Source: Streptomyces griseoaurantiacus (lineage in GTDB: Bacteria; Actinomycetota; Actinomycetes; Streptomycetales; Streptomycetaceae). From it: a stretch of 44,496 bases of DNA. Positions 33,059-42,012 of the stretch are shown here, one piece after another (the first letter of the stretch is position 1; each line of letters begins with the position of its first letter). The translations under genes were made by a program, and so were the position numbers. Where the stretch lies: NCBI GenBank assembly GCA_014656015.1, contig BNBP01000058.1, positions 1-44,496 on the forward strand, written 5' to 3'. Below the pieces are notes generated by a model. The model was not told the origin of the DNA. It worked only from the letters and a program-made list of their open reading frames with translations, and made no database searches.

Positions 33059-34540
33059 ATGCACCTGCCAGCAACCGGCCGTCGGCCACTCGTCCTGCAC
33101 GTCACCCAGCCGGTCGACGGCGGGGTGGCCCGTGTGGTGGCCGATCTGGTGCGCGCCCAGCGGGCCGCCGGTCTGCGCGTGGCGGTCGCCTGCCCGGACG
33201 GCTCCCGGCTCGCCGGCACACTCCGGGCGCTCGGCGCGGAGGTGCACGACTGGCCTGCGACCCGCTCCCCGGGACGCGCGCTCCCCGGGGAGCTACGGCA
33301 ACTCCGGCGCGTGCTCGCCGCGACGCGGCCGGACCTGGTGCACGCGCACAGCGCGAAGGCCGGGCTCGTCGCCCGGCTCGCCCTGCGGGGCCGGGTACCG
33401 ACCGTGTTCCAGCCGCACGCCTGGTCCTTCGAGGCGGTGGACGGGACGCTGGCGGCGCTGTCGGTGCGCTGGGAACGCTGGAGCGCCCGCTGGACCTCCC
33501 GCGTGGTGTGCGTCAGCGAGGCGGAGCGCGAGACCGGCGTACGCGCCGGGGTGCACGCCTCGTGGAGCGTCGTGCCGAACGGGGTGGACACCGCGCACCA
33601 CCGGCCCGCACCGCCCGCCGAGGCGCGCTCCGGGCTCCCCCTTCTCTCCGCTCTTCCCGCCTCCGGATCCGACGCCTCCGAGGGCCCGCTCGTCGTCTGT
33701 GTCGGACGGCTGTGCCGCCAGAAGGGGCAGGACGTGCTGCTGCGCGCCTGGCCCGCGGTGGTCCGGCGGGTACCGGGGGCCCGCCTCGTGCTGGTCGGGG
33801 ACGGGCCGGAGGAGGCGCGCCTGCGGGCCGAGGCACCCGCCTCGGTGCTGTTCGCCGGTGCCGTGGACCAGGTCGTGCCCTGGTACCGCGCGGCCGATCT
33901 GGTCGTGCTGCCCTCCCGCTGGGAGGGCATGGCGCTGGCGCCCCTGGAGGCGATGGCGTGCGGGCGGCCGGTCGTGCTGACCGAGGTCGCCGGGGCCCGG
34001 GAGTGCCTGCCGCCCGGTCAGGAACCGGTGCCCGTCGAACAGCCGGGCCCGCTGGCCGACCGGATCACCGCCCTGCTGCTCGACCCCGCACTGCGCGCCC
34101 GCCTCGGCACGGAGGCCCGCGCGCACGTGCTGGCCACGCACGACGTGCGGCGGGCGACGGAGGCGGTCATGGAGATCTACCGCGAACTGCTCGCCCCCGA
34201 AGCGGCGTCAGGACCGCGCGCGGTGCCGGTACCGGGCGCGGGGGCGGATGCTCCTCGGCGTGCGGGCAGCACCGGGCGCTCGCGGAGCGCTGAGGACGCG
34301 CGGAGCGTGACGGGCGTACGGGCCCTGTGGGGCGCGACGGACGTACGGGGGGCGTGGGGCGCCTGCGTCGCCGCGCCTCGCGCCGCCGTCTGCGCCGCGC
34401 ACCTCCCGGAGACCGTGCGCACCAGACGCACCGATCACGCCCCGGGCGGCGGGTCCGTCCCGTGCGCCTCGTGCGCCGTGCGCGCCGCGCACACCACCGG
34501 CGCGGAAGCCACCGAGTGCAGGGAGTCCAGCCACACGTGA
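33059..34540 (+). CDS. GT4-family glycosyltransferase with long Cys-containing tail
   Basis: The first 380 residues are a GT-B glycosyltransferase of family 4: N-terminal LHVTQPVDGGVARVVADLV, VHAHSAKAGLVARLA, then VVCVGRLCRQKGQDVLLRAW, LVLVGDGPEE and the nucleotide-sugar motif PSRWEGMALAPLEAMACGRP. It adds a sugar from a nucleotide donor to a lipid-linked acceptor at the inner membrane face. After EIYRELL (about residue 378) come about 110 residues of low-complexity sequence with five Cys-rich spots (PCASCAVRAAH) unlike the family. ATG 33059 follows GAGGAAG; ATG 33005 would overlap the gene before. The stop overlaps the next gene by 4 bases. Confidence 0.88.
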   Translation: MHLPATGRRPLVLHVTQPVDGGVARVVADLVRAQRAAGLRVAVACPDGSRLAGTLRALGAEVHDWPATRSPGRALPGELRQLRRVLAATRPDLVHAHSAKAGLVARLALRGRVPTVFQPHAWSFEAVDGTLAALSVRWERWSARWTSRVVCVSEAERETGVRAGVHASWSVVPNGVDTAHHRPAPPAEARSGLPLLSALPASGSDASEGPLVVCVGRLCRQKGQDVLLRAWPAVVRRVPGARLVLVGDGPEEARLRAEAPASVLFAGAVDQVVPWYRAADLVVLPSRWEGMALAPLEAMACGRPVVLTEVAGARECLPPGQEPVPVEQPGPLADRITALLLDPALRARLGTEARAHVLATHDVRRATEAVMEIYRELLAPEAASGPRAVPVPGAGADAPRRAGSTGRSRSAEDARSVTGVRALWGATDVRGAWGACVAAPRAAVCAAHLPETVRTRRTDHAPGGGSVPCASCAVRAAHTTGAEATECRESSHT

Positions 34541-36147
34541 CTGCGGAAAGCACCGTTCCCTCCCCCGGCGGACAGCCGCGGGAGTACGGACACTCGCCCG
34601 TCTCGGTCATCCCTCCCCGTGAGGCCGCCGACGGTCACCGGCTGCCCGCCGGCCGGCCGTCCCTCGTCCCGCGCCCGCCTGCGGCACCGCTGCTCGCCGT
34701 GGACGCCGGGGCCGCGCTGCTCGCCGCCCTCGCGGTGGACGGGACCCGCGGCCACCCGCTGGCCGCGGGGGCGCTGCTGCTCGGCGTGCTCGCGCTCAAC
34801 GTGCGGGCGGGGCTGCACCGCCCGCCCGCCATGCCCGTCCTGCTCGAGGAACTGCCCGCGCTGTGCGGGCGGATCGTGGTGGGCTGGTGCGCGCTCGCGG
34901 CGCTCACCGCGGCGTTCACCCCGGCCCACGCGCTCTCCGCGCACGCCCTCGTTCTCGGGTGCGTCCTCCAGGCCGCCGCGAGCGGCGCGGGGCGCGGCAC
35001 CGTGCACTGGGCGCGCCGCCGGGCGCTGGTCCGCCGTCCCGGTGCGGCGCTGGTGGCCGGGGACGCCGCCACCGCCCAGCGGGTCGCCGCGGCCTTCCTG
35101 CGCCACCCGGGCTGCGGGCTGCGTCCCGTCGGTGTCGTCGCGCCCGCTCCCTCCCAGGACGAAGAAGGACTCCCTGTGCTGACCACGGGCGAGGAGGTGC
35201 GGCGGGCGTTCATCCAGAACGGCGTCCGCGCGGTCCTGCTCGTCAGAGGCACGGGCAGTACGTCCGCGCACCCCCACGCGGGCGCACACCCCGGCACGGA
35301 GACGGGAGGCGGCGCCGCCGGCGGTCCCACCGACGCCCCGGCCGAGCCCGAACACCTCGTGCTCGCGGGTGAACTGGCCGCGGCCGGCTGCGCCCTGTGG
35401 GAGGTCGAGGCGAGGCCACCCGCGCACGGCGCGGAGCACGCGCCCTTCACCCCCTACGCCGCGGGCGCCCCGTTCGCCGGCGCCGCCTCCCTTCGGAGCG
35501 CTCCGGGCGTACGGCTCGCGGGCTTCGTCTGCCGACGGCTCGACGGCGCCGGGCGCCCGGGCCCGCGCCTCGCCACCGCCGTGAAGCGGGCACTGGACGT
35601 CCTGGTCTCGGGCGCCCTGCTGCTGCTCATCTCCCCGTTGCTGCTGGGCTGTGCCCTCGTGCTGCGGTTGTCCGACGGGCCCGGCGTGGTGTTCCGGCAG
35701 GAGCGCATCGGCAAGGGCGGCCTGCCGTTCACCCTGCTGAAGTTCCGTACCCACCGCCCCGCCGACGCCCACGAGGCCGCCACCCGGTGGAGCGTGGCGG
35801 GCGAGGCGGAGATGAGCCGCTTCTGCCGCTTCCTGCGCCGCTCCTCGCTGGACGAGCTGCTGCAGTTGTGGAACGTCTTCCGGGGCGACATGAGCCTGGT
35901 CGGACCGCGCCCCGAACGGCCCTACTTCGTCGAGACGTTCAGCCGGTCGTACCCGGGTTACGCGGCCCGGCACCGGATGCCGGTCGGCATCACCGGGCTC
36001 GCCCAGGTCAGCGGGTTGCGCGGGGACACCTCCATCGAGGACCGGGCGCGCTACGACAACGCCTACATCGACGACTGGTCGCTGTGGCAGGACGTCTGCA
36101 TCCTGCTGCGCACGGCGGCGGCGCTGGTCCGCCCGACGGGGAGCTGA
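34537..36147 (+). CDS. Polyprenyl-phosphate sugar-1-phosphate transferase (initiating enzyme)
   Basis: This 536-residue membrane enzyme starts polysaccharide assembly by moving a sugar phosphate to undecaprenyl phosphate. The N-terminal half has several hydrophobic helices and a nucleotide-binding-like region. The bacterial sugar transferase domain begins near residue 349: VKRALDVLVSGALLLLISPL, FRQERIGKGGLPFTLLKFRT, SSLDELLQLWNVFRGDMSLV and GPRPERPYFVE, all family hallmarks. A His/Gly/Pro-rich insert (near 35265-35350) interrupts the middle. GTG 34537 overlaps the glycosyltransferase stop as GTGA, with GGGAG upstream. Whether the sugar is glucose, galactose or another cannot be told. Confidence 0.92.
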   Translation: MTAESTVPSPGGQPREYGHSPVSVIPPREAADGHRLPAGRPSLVPRPPAAPLLAVDAGAALLAALAVDGTRGHPLAAGALLLGVLALNVRAGLHRPPAMPVLLEELPALCGRIVVGWCALAALTAAFTPAHALSAHALVLGCVLQAAASGAGRGTVHWARRRALVRRPGAALVAGDAATAQRVAAAFLRHPGCGLRPVGVVAPAPSQDEEGLPVLTTGEEVRRAFIQNGVRAVLLVRGTGSTSAHPHAGAHPGTETGGGAAGGPTDAPAEPEHLVLAGELAAAGCALWEVEARPPAHGAEHAPFTPYAAGAPFAGAASLRSAPGVRLAGFVCRRLDGAGRPGPRLATAVKRALDVLVSGALLLLISPLLLGCALVLRLSDGPGVVFRQERIGKGGLPFTLLKFRTHRPADAHEAATRWSVAGEAEMSRFCRFLRRSSLDELLQLWNVFRGDMSLVGPRPERPYFVETFSRSYPGYAARHRMPVGITGLAQVSGLRGDTSIEDRARYDNAYIDDWSLWQDVCILLRTAAALVRPTGS

Positions 36148-36150
36148 CCG

Positions 36151-37617
36151 GTGAGCCACCTCGCCCCGCCGCTCCCCCACCCCGGGGGCCCCTCCGGGCC
36201 TCCTCCCCCCGCCGTCCCCTCCCCGGCCGCCTCGACGTCGTTCGGCCGCCGGCTGGCGGCCGTGGCGCCGGTGCTGCCGGTGCTCGCGGTCGTCGCCCTG
36301 CTCGCGCTGCCCGTCGCGCCCGGCGGCGAGGGCGGAGCGACCCCGGCGGACGTGGCCTCCGGCGCGCTGGTGGCGTACTGCGCGCTCCGGCTCGTACGCG
36401 GGCGGCGTCGCCCGCTGTCGGTCACCGCCGCAGTGGTGCTGGGCCTCCCCGTCCTCGGTTTCGCCGCGGCGGCCCTCGGGGCGCCCTCGCCGGCCGAGGG
36501 GCTCCTCGGCTTCGGCCGGTATCTGCAGGTCTTCGTACTGGTCCCGGCCGCCGTCGTCCTGCTGCTGAGGGACCGGGCGGATCTGCGGCTGCTCGCCTGG
36601 TCGCTGGTGGGGCTCGCGCTGTGGCAGGGGGCGCTCGGCGTGCACCAGTACGCCACCGGGACCGGTGCCTCGTACCGGGGCGAGAACATCCGGGCCGTGG
36701 GCACCTTCGGGGCGACCGACGTCATGGGCATGGCGGCGGTGGTGTCCTTCGGCGTGGTGTGCGCGGTCGGACTCGCGCTCGGCGCCGGGAGCGTACGGCA
36801 GCGCGCGGGCGCGCTGGTGTGCGCGCTGGTGCTGCTCGCGCCGCTCGCGCTCTCGTTCAGCCGGGGGGCGTGGATCGCGACGGCCGTGGCCTGCGGCGCC
36901 CAGCTGCTGCTCGCCGGGGTACGGCGGGCGCTGCGGGTGCTGGCGGTCGCGCTCGCGGCGGGTCTTGTGCTGGTGGGCGGCTTCGGACTCGGCTCGGCGG
37001 TGCTGCAGGAACGGCTGAGCAGCATCGGGCAGGTCACGGACGCCCCGGACCAGTCCGTCACCGACCGGTACACGATGTGGACGGCGGCGGTCGACATGTG
37101 GAGCGACCACCCGCTGACCGGCGTCGGTCTCAAGGGCTTCCCCGAGCACCGGGACGGCTACGCCTCGCTGGCCCTCTCCTCGGGCAGCGACACGGAGGGG
37201 GCGGGCGCCGCCTTCCGCAAGCAGCCGCTGCTCTCGCCGCACAACATGTACCTGCTGGTCCTCAGCGAGCAGGGGCTGCTCGGCGCGACGGCCCTCGTCG
37301 GCGGCTGGCTCGCGCTGCTGGTGTGCGGGGTGCGAGGGCTGTGGCGCGTGCGCCGGGGCACGCCGGGCGCCCGCGAGGGCCACGGCACGCCCGTCCCGCG
37401 CGGGCTCGACTGCGCGCTCCTCGCGTGCGGACTGCTGCTCTGGCAGCTCGTCGACTTCGCGTACGGCGACATCGGCGGGCCCTCGACCGCGCTGACCGCC
37501 GTCTGCCTCGGGCTGGTGGCGCGCTGGGCGCTGGCCGATCCCGCCTGCGCCGCGGCCCTGCCCCACCGGCTCCGTACGCCCGCCCCGACCTACCCGAAGG
37601 AGGCCGCGGCACGATGA
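36151..37617 (+). CDS. O-antigen ligase/Wzy-type polysaccharide polymerase
   Basis: A 488-residue polytopic membrane protein with about ten hydrophobic helices and a large extracytoplasmic loop near residues 290-370. The loop carries WSDHPLTGVGLKGFPEHRDG and SPHNMYLLVLSEQGLLG, which match the H-P-L-x-G-x-G and HN-x-x-L motifs of the Wzy_C/O-antigen-ligase family. Such enzymes polymerise lipid-linked repeat units or attach glycans to an acceptor outside the membrane. GTG 36151 lies 3 bases after the previous stop. The stop overlaps the flippase start by 4 bases (ATGA). In this setting polymerase is more likely than ligase (inference). Confidence 0.88.
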   Translation: MSHLAPPLPHPGGPSGPPPPAVPSPAASTSFGRRLAAVAPVLPVLAVVALLALPVAPGGEGGATPADVASGALVAYCALRLVRGRRRPLSVTAAVVLGLPVLGFAAAALGAPSPAEGLLGFGRYLQVFVLVPAAVVLLLRDRADLRLLAWSLVGLALWQGALGVHQYATGTGASYRGENIRAVGTFGATDVMGMAAVVSFGVVCAVGLALGAGSVRQRAGALVCALVLLAPLALSFSRGAWIATAVACGAQLLLAGVRRALRVLAVALAAGLVLVGGFGLGSAVLQERLSSIGQVTDAPDQSVTDRYTMWTAAVDMWSDHPLTGVGLKGFPEHRDGYASLALSSGSDTEGAGAAFRKQPLLSPHNMYLLVLSEQGLLGATALVGGWLALLVCGVRGLWRVRRGTPGAREGHGTPVPRGLDCALLACGLLLWQLVDFAYGDIGGPSTALTAVCLGLVARWALADPACAAALPHRLRTPAPTYPKEAAAR

Positions 37618-39404
37618 CGGTGACCCCGCCCCCCACCCACACCGCCTCCGCCACCGACGCCGAGGCCATCAGCGACCTCGCCCCCGGGACCGGCGGCGAC
37701 ACCGGCACCCCCGACCCCACCCCCAGCAGCGCCCGCCCCGCGGTCGCCGGTCCGGCACGCCCCGGGCTCGCCCCCGCCACCGGCCGGTTCCTCGCCAGGG
37801 CGGCCCTCGTCACCATCGGGCTGTCGATCGCGGGAGCGGTGCTGGGGCTCGGCCGCGACCAGGCGCTCGCCCGGCTGTTCGGCGCCGGCCCGGAGACCGA
37901 CGCGTTCCTGGTGGCCTGGACGGTGCCGGAATTCGCGGCGACGCTGCTCATCGAGGACGGGCTCGCCTTCGTCCTCGTCCCGGCGTTCAGCCGCGCGCTG
38001 GCGCGCAGGGCGCAGGGCGGCGCGGACGACCCGGTGCGCGCGCTGGTCCGCACGACCCTGCCGCGCCTCGTGCCGGCGTTCCTCGCCGTGTCCGCGCTGC
38101 TGATCCTCGGAGCGCCCTACCTGGTCGCCGCCCTCGCGCCCGGGCTGCCCGACCCGGAACTCGCGGTGGACTGCACCCGGCTGACGGCCACCTGCGTCCT
38201 GAGCTTCGGGCTGGCCGGGTACTGCAGTGCGGCGCTGCGGGCCCACCGGCGGTTCGTGGCCCCGGCCGCGATCTACGTCGCCTACAACGCCGTCATCATC
38301 GCGTCGATGTTCCTCTTCGGGGCCGCCTGGGGCGTCCGCTCCGCGGCGGCCGGGGTGGCGGTCGGCGGCCTCCTCATGGCGGCAGTGCAACTGCCCTCGC
38401 TGTGGCGCCGGCTGCGGGCGGGAGGCGCGGCGGAACGGACGACGGCGGCCGAACCCACCGCGTCGGTCGAATCCGCCGCGTCGGCCGAGCCCTCCGCACC
38501 CGCCTCTTCCCCCGACTCCCTCCGCTCCTCCGTCGACCTCGCCGCCATCGCCACCGTGCTGATGTTCGCGCTGGCCCGGCAGTCCCAGGTGCTCGTCGAG
38601 CGGTTCCTCGGGTCCTCGCTCCCGGCCGGGGCCATCTCGCACCTCAACTACGCCCAGAAGGTCGCGCAGATGCCGATGGTGATCGCGCTGATGCTCTGCA
38701 CGGTGACCTTCCCCGTGGTGGCGCAGGCGCTCGCCGAGGGCGACACCGAGCGCGCGCGGGGGCGCGTCGAGCGGGATCTGGCGCTGGTGTCGTGCACGGT
38801 GCTCGTGGGCGCGGCCGCCGTGGTCGCCTGCGCCCCGCAGATCGTCGAACTCCTCTTCCAGCGCGGCGCCTTCACCGCACGGGACACCGGGGCCACCGCC
38901 GCCGTGATGCGGGTGTACGCGCTCGGTCTGCTCGGCCACACGCTGGTCGGCGCGCTGGCCCGCTCGTACTTCTCCGGCGGCCGGCCCACCTGGTACCCGA
39001 TGTTCGCGATGGCCGCGGGCGTCGCGCTCACCTCCTGGCTCGGCGTGCTGAGCGTCGGCACGTGGGGGGTGTGCGGGATCGCCGCCGCCAACGCGGCCGG
39101 GGTCACGCTCAGCGCCGTCGTACTGCTGTACGGGATGGGCGCGCGCAGCGTGCCGGTGCGGATCCGCGCGGTGCTCGCCGAGCTCGGCAGGCCGGTACGG
39201 GCGGCGCTGGTGGCCGCCGCGCTCGGCACGTTCTGCGCGAGCCGCCCGGACTCCCCCGTGCTGGGCCTCGCCCTCGGCTCGGTGGTCGTGGCCGTCGTGT
39301 TCGTCCTCGTCGCCTGGGCGCTCGGTGCCCAGCCGATCGCCCCCGCCGTCCACTCCGTCACCCGCTCCGTCTCCCGGAGGCTCGCCCATGTCCGTTCCCG
39401 CTGA
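37614..39404 (+). CDS. MurJ/MviN-type lipid-linked glycan flippase
   Basis: This 596-residue membrane protein starts with about 60 Thr/Pro/Ala-rich residues. A MOP-superfamily core of about 14 helices follows, with MurJ-like features: LGLGRDQALARLFGAGPETD, AFLVAWTVPEF, LIEDGLAFVLVPAFSRALA and HLNYAQKVAQMP. MurJ flips lipid II; paralogues inside polysaccharide clusters probably flip lipid-linked repeat units in place of Wzx (inference). A Thr/Ala/Pro-rich loop near residue 275-300 (ESAASAEPSAPASSPDS) is unusual. ATG 37614 follows a textbook GAAGGAGG and overlaps the previous stop as ATGA. It overlaps the deacetylase gene by 17 bases. Confidence 0.88.
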   Translation: MTVTPPPTHTASATDAEAISDLAPGTGGDTGTPDPTPSSARPAVAGPARPGLAPATGRFLARAALVTIGLSIAGAVLGLGRDQALARLFGAGPETDAFLVAWTVPEFAATLLIEDGLAFVLVPAFSRALARRAQGGADDPVRALVRTTLPRLVPAFLAVSALLILGAPYLVAALAPGLPDPELAVDCTRLTATCVLSFGLAGYCSAALRAHRRFVAPAAIYVAYNAVIIASMFLFGAAWGVRSAAAGVAVGGLLMAAVQLPSLWRRLRAGGAAERTTAAEPTASVESAASAEPSAPASSPDSLRSSVDLAAIATVLMFALARQSQVLVERFLGSSLPAGAISHLNYAQKVAQMPMVIALMLCTVTFPVVAQALAEGDTERARGRVERDLALVSCTVLVGAAAVVACAPQIVELLFQRGAFTARDTGATAAVMRVYALGLLGHTLVGALARSYFSGGRPTWYPMFAMAAGVALTSWLGVLSVGTWGVCGIAAANAAGVTLSAVVLLYGMGARSVPVRIRAVLAELGRPVRAALVAAALGTFCASRPDSPVLGLALGSVVVAVVFVLVAWALGAQPIAPAVHSVTRSVSRRLAHVRSR

Positions 39405-40209
39405 CGCCACGCGCTCCGCCGCGCCCGCCGCGCCGGCCCCCCGCGCCGTGCCCGCCGTCCCCCTCTCCCGCAGGAGCCCCGCCTTCCGTGCGGCCGTGCC
39501 GGCCGTGCCGTGGATCGCCATGTACCACTCGGTGGGCGACTGCTCCGAGGACCCGTACCGCGTCACCGTCTCCCCCGCACGCCTGGACCAGCAGCTCGGC
39601 GCGCTGCGTCGCCGGGGTCTGCGCGGGGTGGGCGTGGCGGAGCTGCTGGCCGCGCGGGCGCGCGGCGAGGGCGCGGGGCTGGTGGGCCTCACCTTCGACG
39701 ACGGGTACGCCGACTTCCTCTCCGCCGCGCTGCCGCTGCTGCGCCGGCACGGCTGCGGCGCCACCCTCTACGTCCTGCCGGGCAGGCTCGGCGGCGACAA
39801 CGCGTGGGACCCGCTGGGCCCGCGCAAGCCGCTCCTGGACGCCGACGGCATCCGGGAGGCCGCCGCCGAGGGCATCGAGATCGGCTCGCACGGACTGACC
39901 CATCTGGACCTCACCCGGGTCGACGGGGCGACACTGCGCGCCGAGGTCGCGGACAGCCGGGCCGTGCTCTCGGAGCTGGTCGGCGCGCCCGTGCCGGGCT
40001 TCTGCTACCCCTACGGGACGGTGGACCGCCGGGCCGCGGACGCCGTGCGGGACGCGGGCTACGCGTACGGGTGCGCCATCGACCCGGGCCCGCTCACCGG
40101 GCCGTTCGCCCTGCCCCGGCTGCACGTGGGCGAGCGGGACACGCCGCTGCGGCTCTCCCTCAAGCGCCGGCTGCACCGGTGGCGCCGCCGCCCGGCAGAG
40201 GGGGTGTGA
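39388..40209 (+). CDS. NodB-type polysaccharide deacetylase
   Basis: The 273-residue enzyme has the carbohydrate esterase family 4 motifs: TFDDGYADF (Asp104/Asp105, catalytic base and metal ligand), SHGLTHLDL (His168 and His172, metal ligands) and CYPYGTVDRR. It removes N- or O-acetyl groups from sugars. There is no clear signal peptide, only an Ala/Pro-rich N-terminus, so it may act on cytoplasmic lipid-linked units or be exported in some other way. ATG 39388 follows GGAGG and lies inside the end of the flippase gene, so translation is coupled. In polysaccharide clusters such enzymes tune charge and adhesion of the polymer. Confidence 0.9.
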   Translation: MSVPADATRSAAPAAPAPRAVPAVPLSRRSPAFRAAVPAVPWIAMYHSVGDCSEDPYRVTVSPARLDQQLGALRRRGLRGVGVAELLAARARGEGAGLVGLTFDDGYADFLSAALPLLRRHGCGATLYVLPGRLGGDNAWDPLGPRKPLLDADGIREAAAEGIEIGSHGLTHLDLTRVDGATLRAEVADSRAVLSELVGAPVPGFCYPYGTVDRRAADAVRDAGYAYGCAIDPGPLTGPFALPRLHVGERDTPLRLSLKRRLHRWRRRPAEGV

Positions 40210-40213
40210 GCGC

Positions 40214-41356
40214 ATGCGCGTCCTGCACGTCATCACCGGTCTCGGGGTCGGCGGCGCCGAGCAGCAACTGCGGTTGCTGCTCCGCCACCTGCCGGTGACC
40301 TGCGAGGTCGTCACGCTCACCAACCCGGGTCCGGTCGCCGCCGGGCTCGCCGCCGACGGCGTCCGGGTGCACCACCTGGGGATGACCGGCAACCGCGACC
40401 TGTCCGCGCTGCCGCGCCTGGTCCGGCTGGTCCGGCGCGGCGGCTACGACGTGGTCCACACCCATCTGTACCGGGCCTGCCTGTACGGCCGGATCGCCGC
40501 GCGGCTGGCGGGGGTGCGGGCGGTCGTCGCCACCGAGCACTCGCTCGGCGATTCGCAGATGGAGGGCCGCGCGCTGGGCACCGGCGTGCGCGCCCTGTAC
40601 CTGGCGGGCGAGCGCCTGGGGCGGACCACGGTCGCCGTCTCCCCCACCGTCGCCGACCGGCTCAAGCGGTGGGGCGTGCCCGCGCCGCGCATCGAGGTCG
40701 TGCCCAACGGCATCGACGCCGCCCGCTTCCGCTTCGACGCGGAGCGCCGGGCGCGTACCCGTCGGGAGCTGGGGCTGCCGGCCGAGGCGTTCGTCGTGGG
40801 CGGCGTCGGGCGGCTCGCGCCGGGCAAGCGCTTCGACGTCCTCGTCGGGGCGCTCGCGCTGCTGCCCGGCGACGTACGGCTGCTGCTGGTCGGCGCCGGG
40901 CCGGAGGAGGGCGCGCTGCGCGCCGCCGCGCGGCGGGCCGGGGTCGCCGGGCGGGTGCTGTTCGCCGGGGAGCGGCCCGCGGTGCCGGACGGCACGCCCG
41001 GTCCCGCCCTGCCCTCGCTGCTGGCCGCGATGGACCTGTTCGCCTCGCCGTCCCCGGAGGAGGCGTTCGGGCTCGCCGCGGTCGAGGCGCTCGCGGCCGG
41101 GCTGCCCGTGCGCTACGTGTCCTGCCCGGCGATCGAGGACCTCCCGCCGGGCGCGGCGAAGGGCGCGGAGCGTGTGGAGTGCGCCCCCGAGTCCTTCGCC
41201 CGCGCCGTCACCGATGTCCGCGCCCGGGGTGCGCTCCCGCGCGAGCCCGCGGACGCGGCCCACCACTACTGCGTCACGCGCAGCACCGCCCGCCTGATGG
41301 GCGTGTACGCGGCCGCCGTCGCCCGTCCCACACCAGCAGGAGCGAGTTCCCGATGA
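40214..41356 (+). CDS. GT4-family glycosyltransferase
   Basis: A compact 380-residue GT-B glycosyltransferase: N-terminal glycine loop MRVLHVITGLGVGGAEQQLR, DVVHTHLYRACLYGRIAARL, EVVPNGIDAARF, GGVGRLAPGKRFDVLVGAL, LLLVGAGPEE and the donor-binding SPSPEEAFGLAAVEALAAGL. This is the retaining glycosyltransferase family 4 pattern. It builds the repeat unit together with the other GT4 in this operon, so the visible repeat unit is at least a trisaccharide counting the initiating sugar (inference; more genes may lie outside the window). ATG 40214 is 4 bases after the deacetylase stop, and its stop overlaps the next gene as ATGA. Confidence 0.93.
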   Translation: MRVLHVITGLGVGGAEQQLRLLLRHLPVTCEVVTLTNPGPVAAGLAADGVRVHHLGMTGNRDLSALPRLVRLVRRGGYDVVHTHLYRACLYGRIAARLAGVRAVVATEHSLGDSQMEGRALGTGVRALYLAGERLGRTTVAVSPTVADRLKRWGVPAPRIEVVPNGIDAARFRFDAERRARTRRELGLPAEAFVVGGVGRLAPGKRFDVLVGALALLPGDVRLLLVGAGPEEGALRAAARRAGVAGRVLFAGERPAVPDGTPGPALPSLLAAMDLFASPSPEEAFGLAAVEALAAGLPVRYVSCPAIEDLPPGAAKGAERVECAPESFARAVTDVRARGALPREPADAAHHYCVTRSTARLMGVYAAAVARPTPAGASSR

Positions 41357-42012
41357 CCGAGAATCCCACCCGAAGGCGCCGCTTCGCCGGCGCGCTGCCG
41401 AGCCGTGTCAAGGCACTCCCGCCGTGGACGCTGGTCGCGGCCGGTGTCCTGTGCGGCGGGCTCGCCGGCGGGGCGTACGGGGAGCTGCGGACCCCGGAGT
41501 ACTCCGCGTCCAGCTATGTCGTGGCCGTGCCGACCGAGAAGTCGGACCCGGCCTCGGCGACCGGGTTCGCCCAGGCGTACGGGCGGGTCGCCACGCAGCT
41601 CGCCGTACTCGGGGACGCCCAGGTGTGGGCGGGGGTGCCGGTGTCGACGCTGCGGAACAGCGTGCGGGCCGCGACCTCGCCGGACGCGCCGATGATCTCG
41701 GTGACGGCCACGTCCGCGCGGCCCGACCTGGCTGCGGACATCGCCAACGCGGTGGCCCGCTCGCTGACCCGGCACGCCAACGACACCCAGTCCAGCACGC
41801 ACGTGAAGCTGGTGAACTTCTCCCGCGCGGTCGAACCGGCCTCGCCCTCCTCCCCCTCCGCGCCGCTCACCGGGCTGGTCGGAGCGGGCGCGGGCGGCCT
41901 CCTCGGCGGTCTCGCCCTGCTGGTGCGGCCCCGCCGCGCCCCCGAGGAACCGCCCCGCCCGGCCTCGGTGCCCAGCCCGGCCCAGGCCGCCGACGTCCAC
42001 GGCCAGCGGTGA
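41353..42012 (+). CDS. Wzz-like chain-length determinant protein without kinase domain
   Basis: This 219-residue membrane protein has one N-terminal helix (TLVAAGVLCGGLAGGAYGEL), then YSASSYVVAVP, an external helical region of about 120 residues and a second helix near the C-terminus (LTGLVGAGAGGLLGGLALLV). A short basic/Pro tail follows. Two helices flanking a periplasmic-type domain is the Wzz/CapA co-polymerase layout. There is no Walker motif or tyrosine cluster, so any BY-kinase partner must be encoded elsewhere. ATG 41353 overlaps the glycosyltransferase stop, with AGGAG nine bases upstream, and its own stop overlaps the next GTG. It probably sets polymer length. Confidence 0.8.
   Translation: MTENPTRRRRFAGALPSRVKALPPWTLVAAGVLCGGLAGGAYGELRTPEYSASSYVVAVPTEKSDPASATGFAQAYGRVATQLAVLGDAQVWAGVPVSTLRNSVRAATSPDAPMISVTATSARPDLAADIANAVARSLTRHANDTQSSTHVKLVNFSRAVEPASPSSPSAPLTGLVGAGAGGLLGGLALLVRPRRAPEEPPRPASVPSPAQAADVHGQR

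Noticed and set aside
34167..34540. Frameshift or alternative gene in the GT4 tail
   Set aside because: No other frame gives a better protein, third-position GC stays high, and the stop overlaps the next start exactly.
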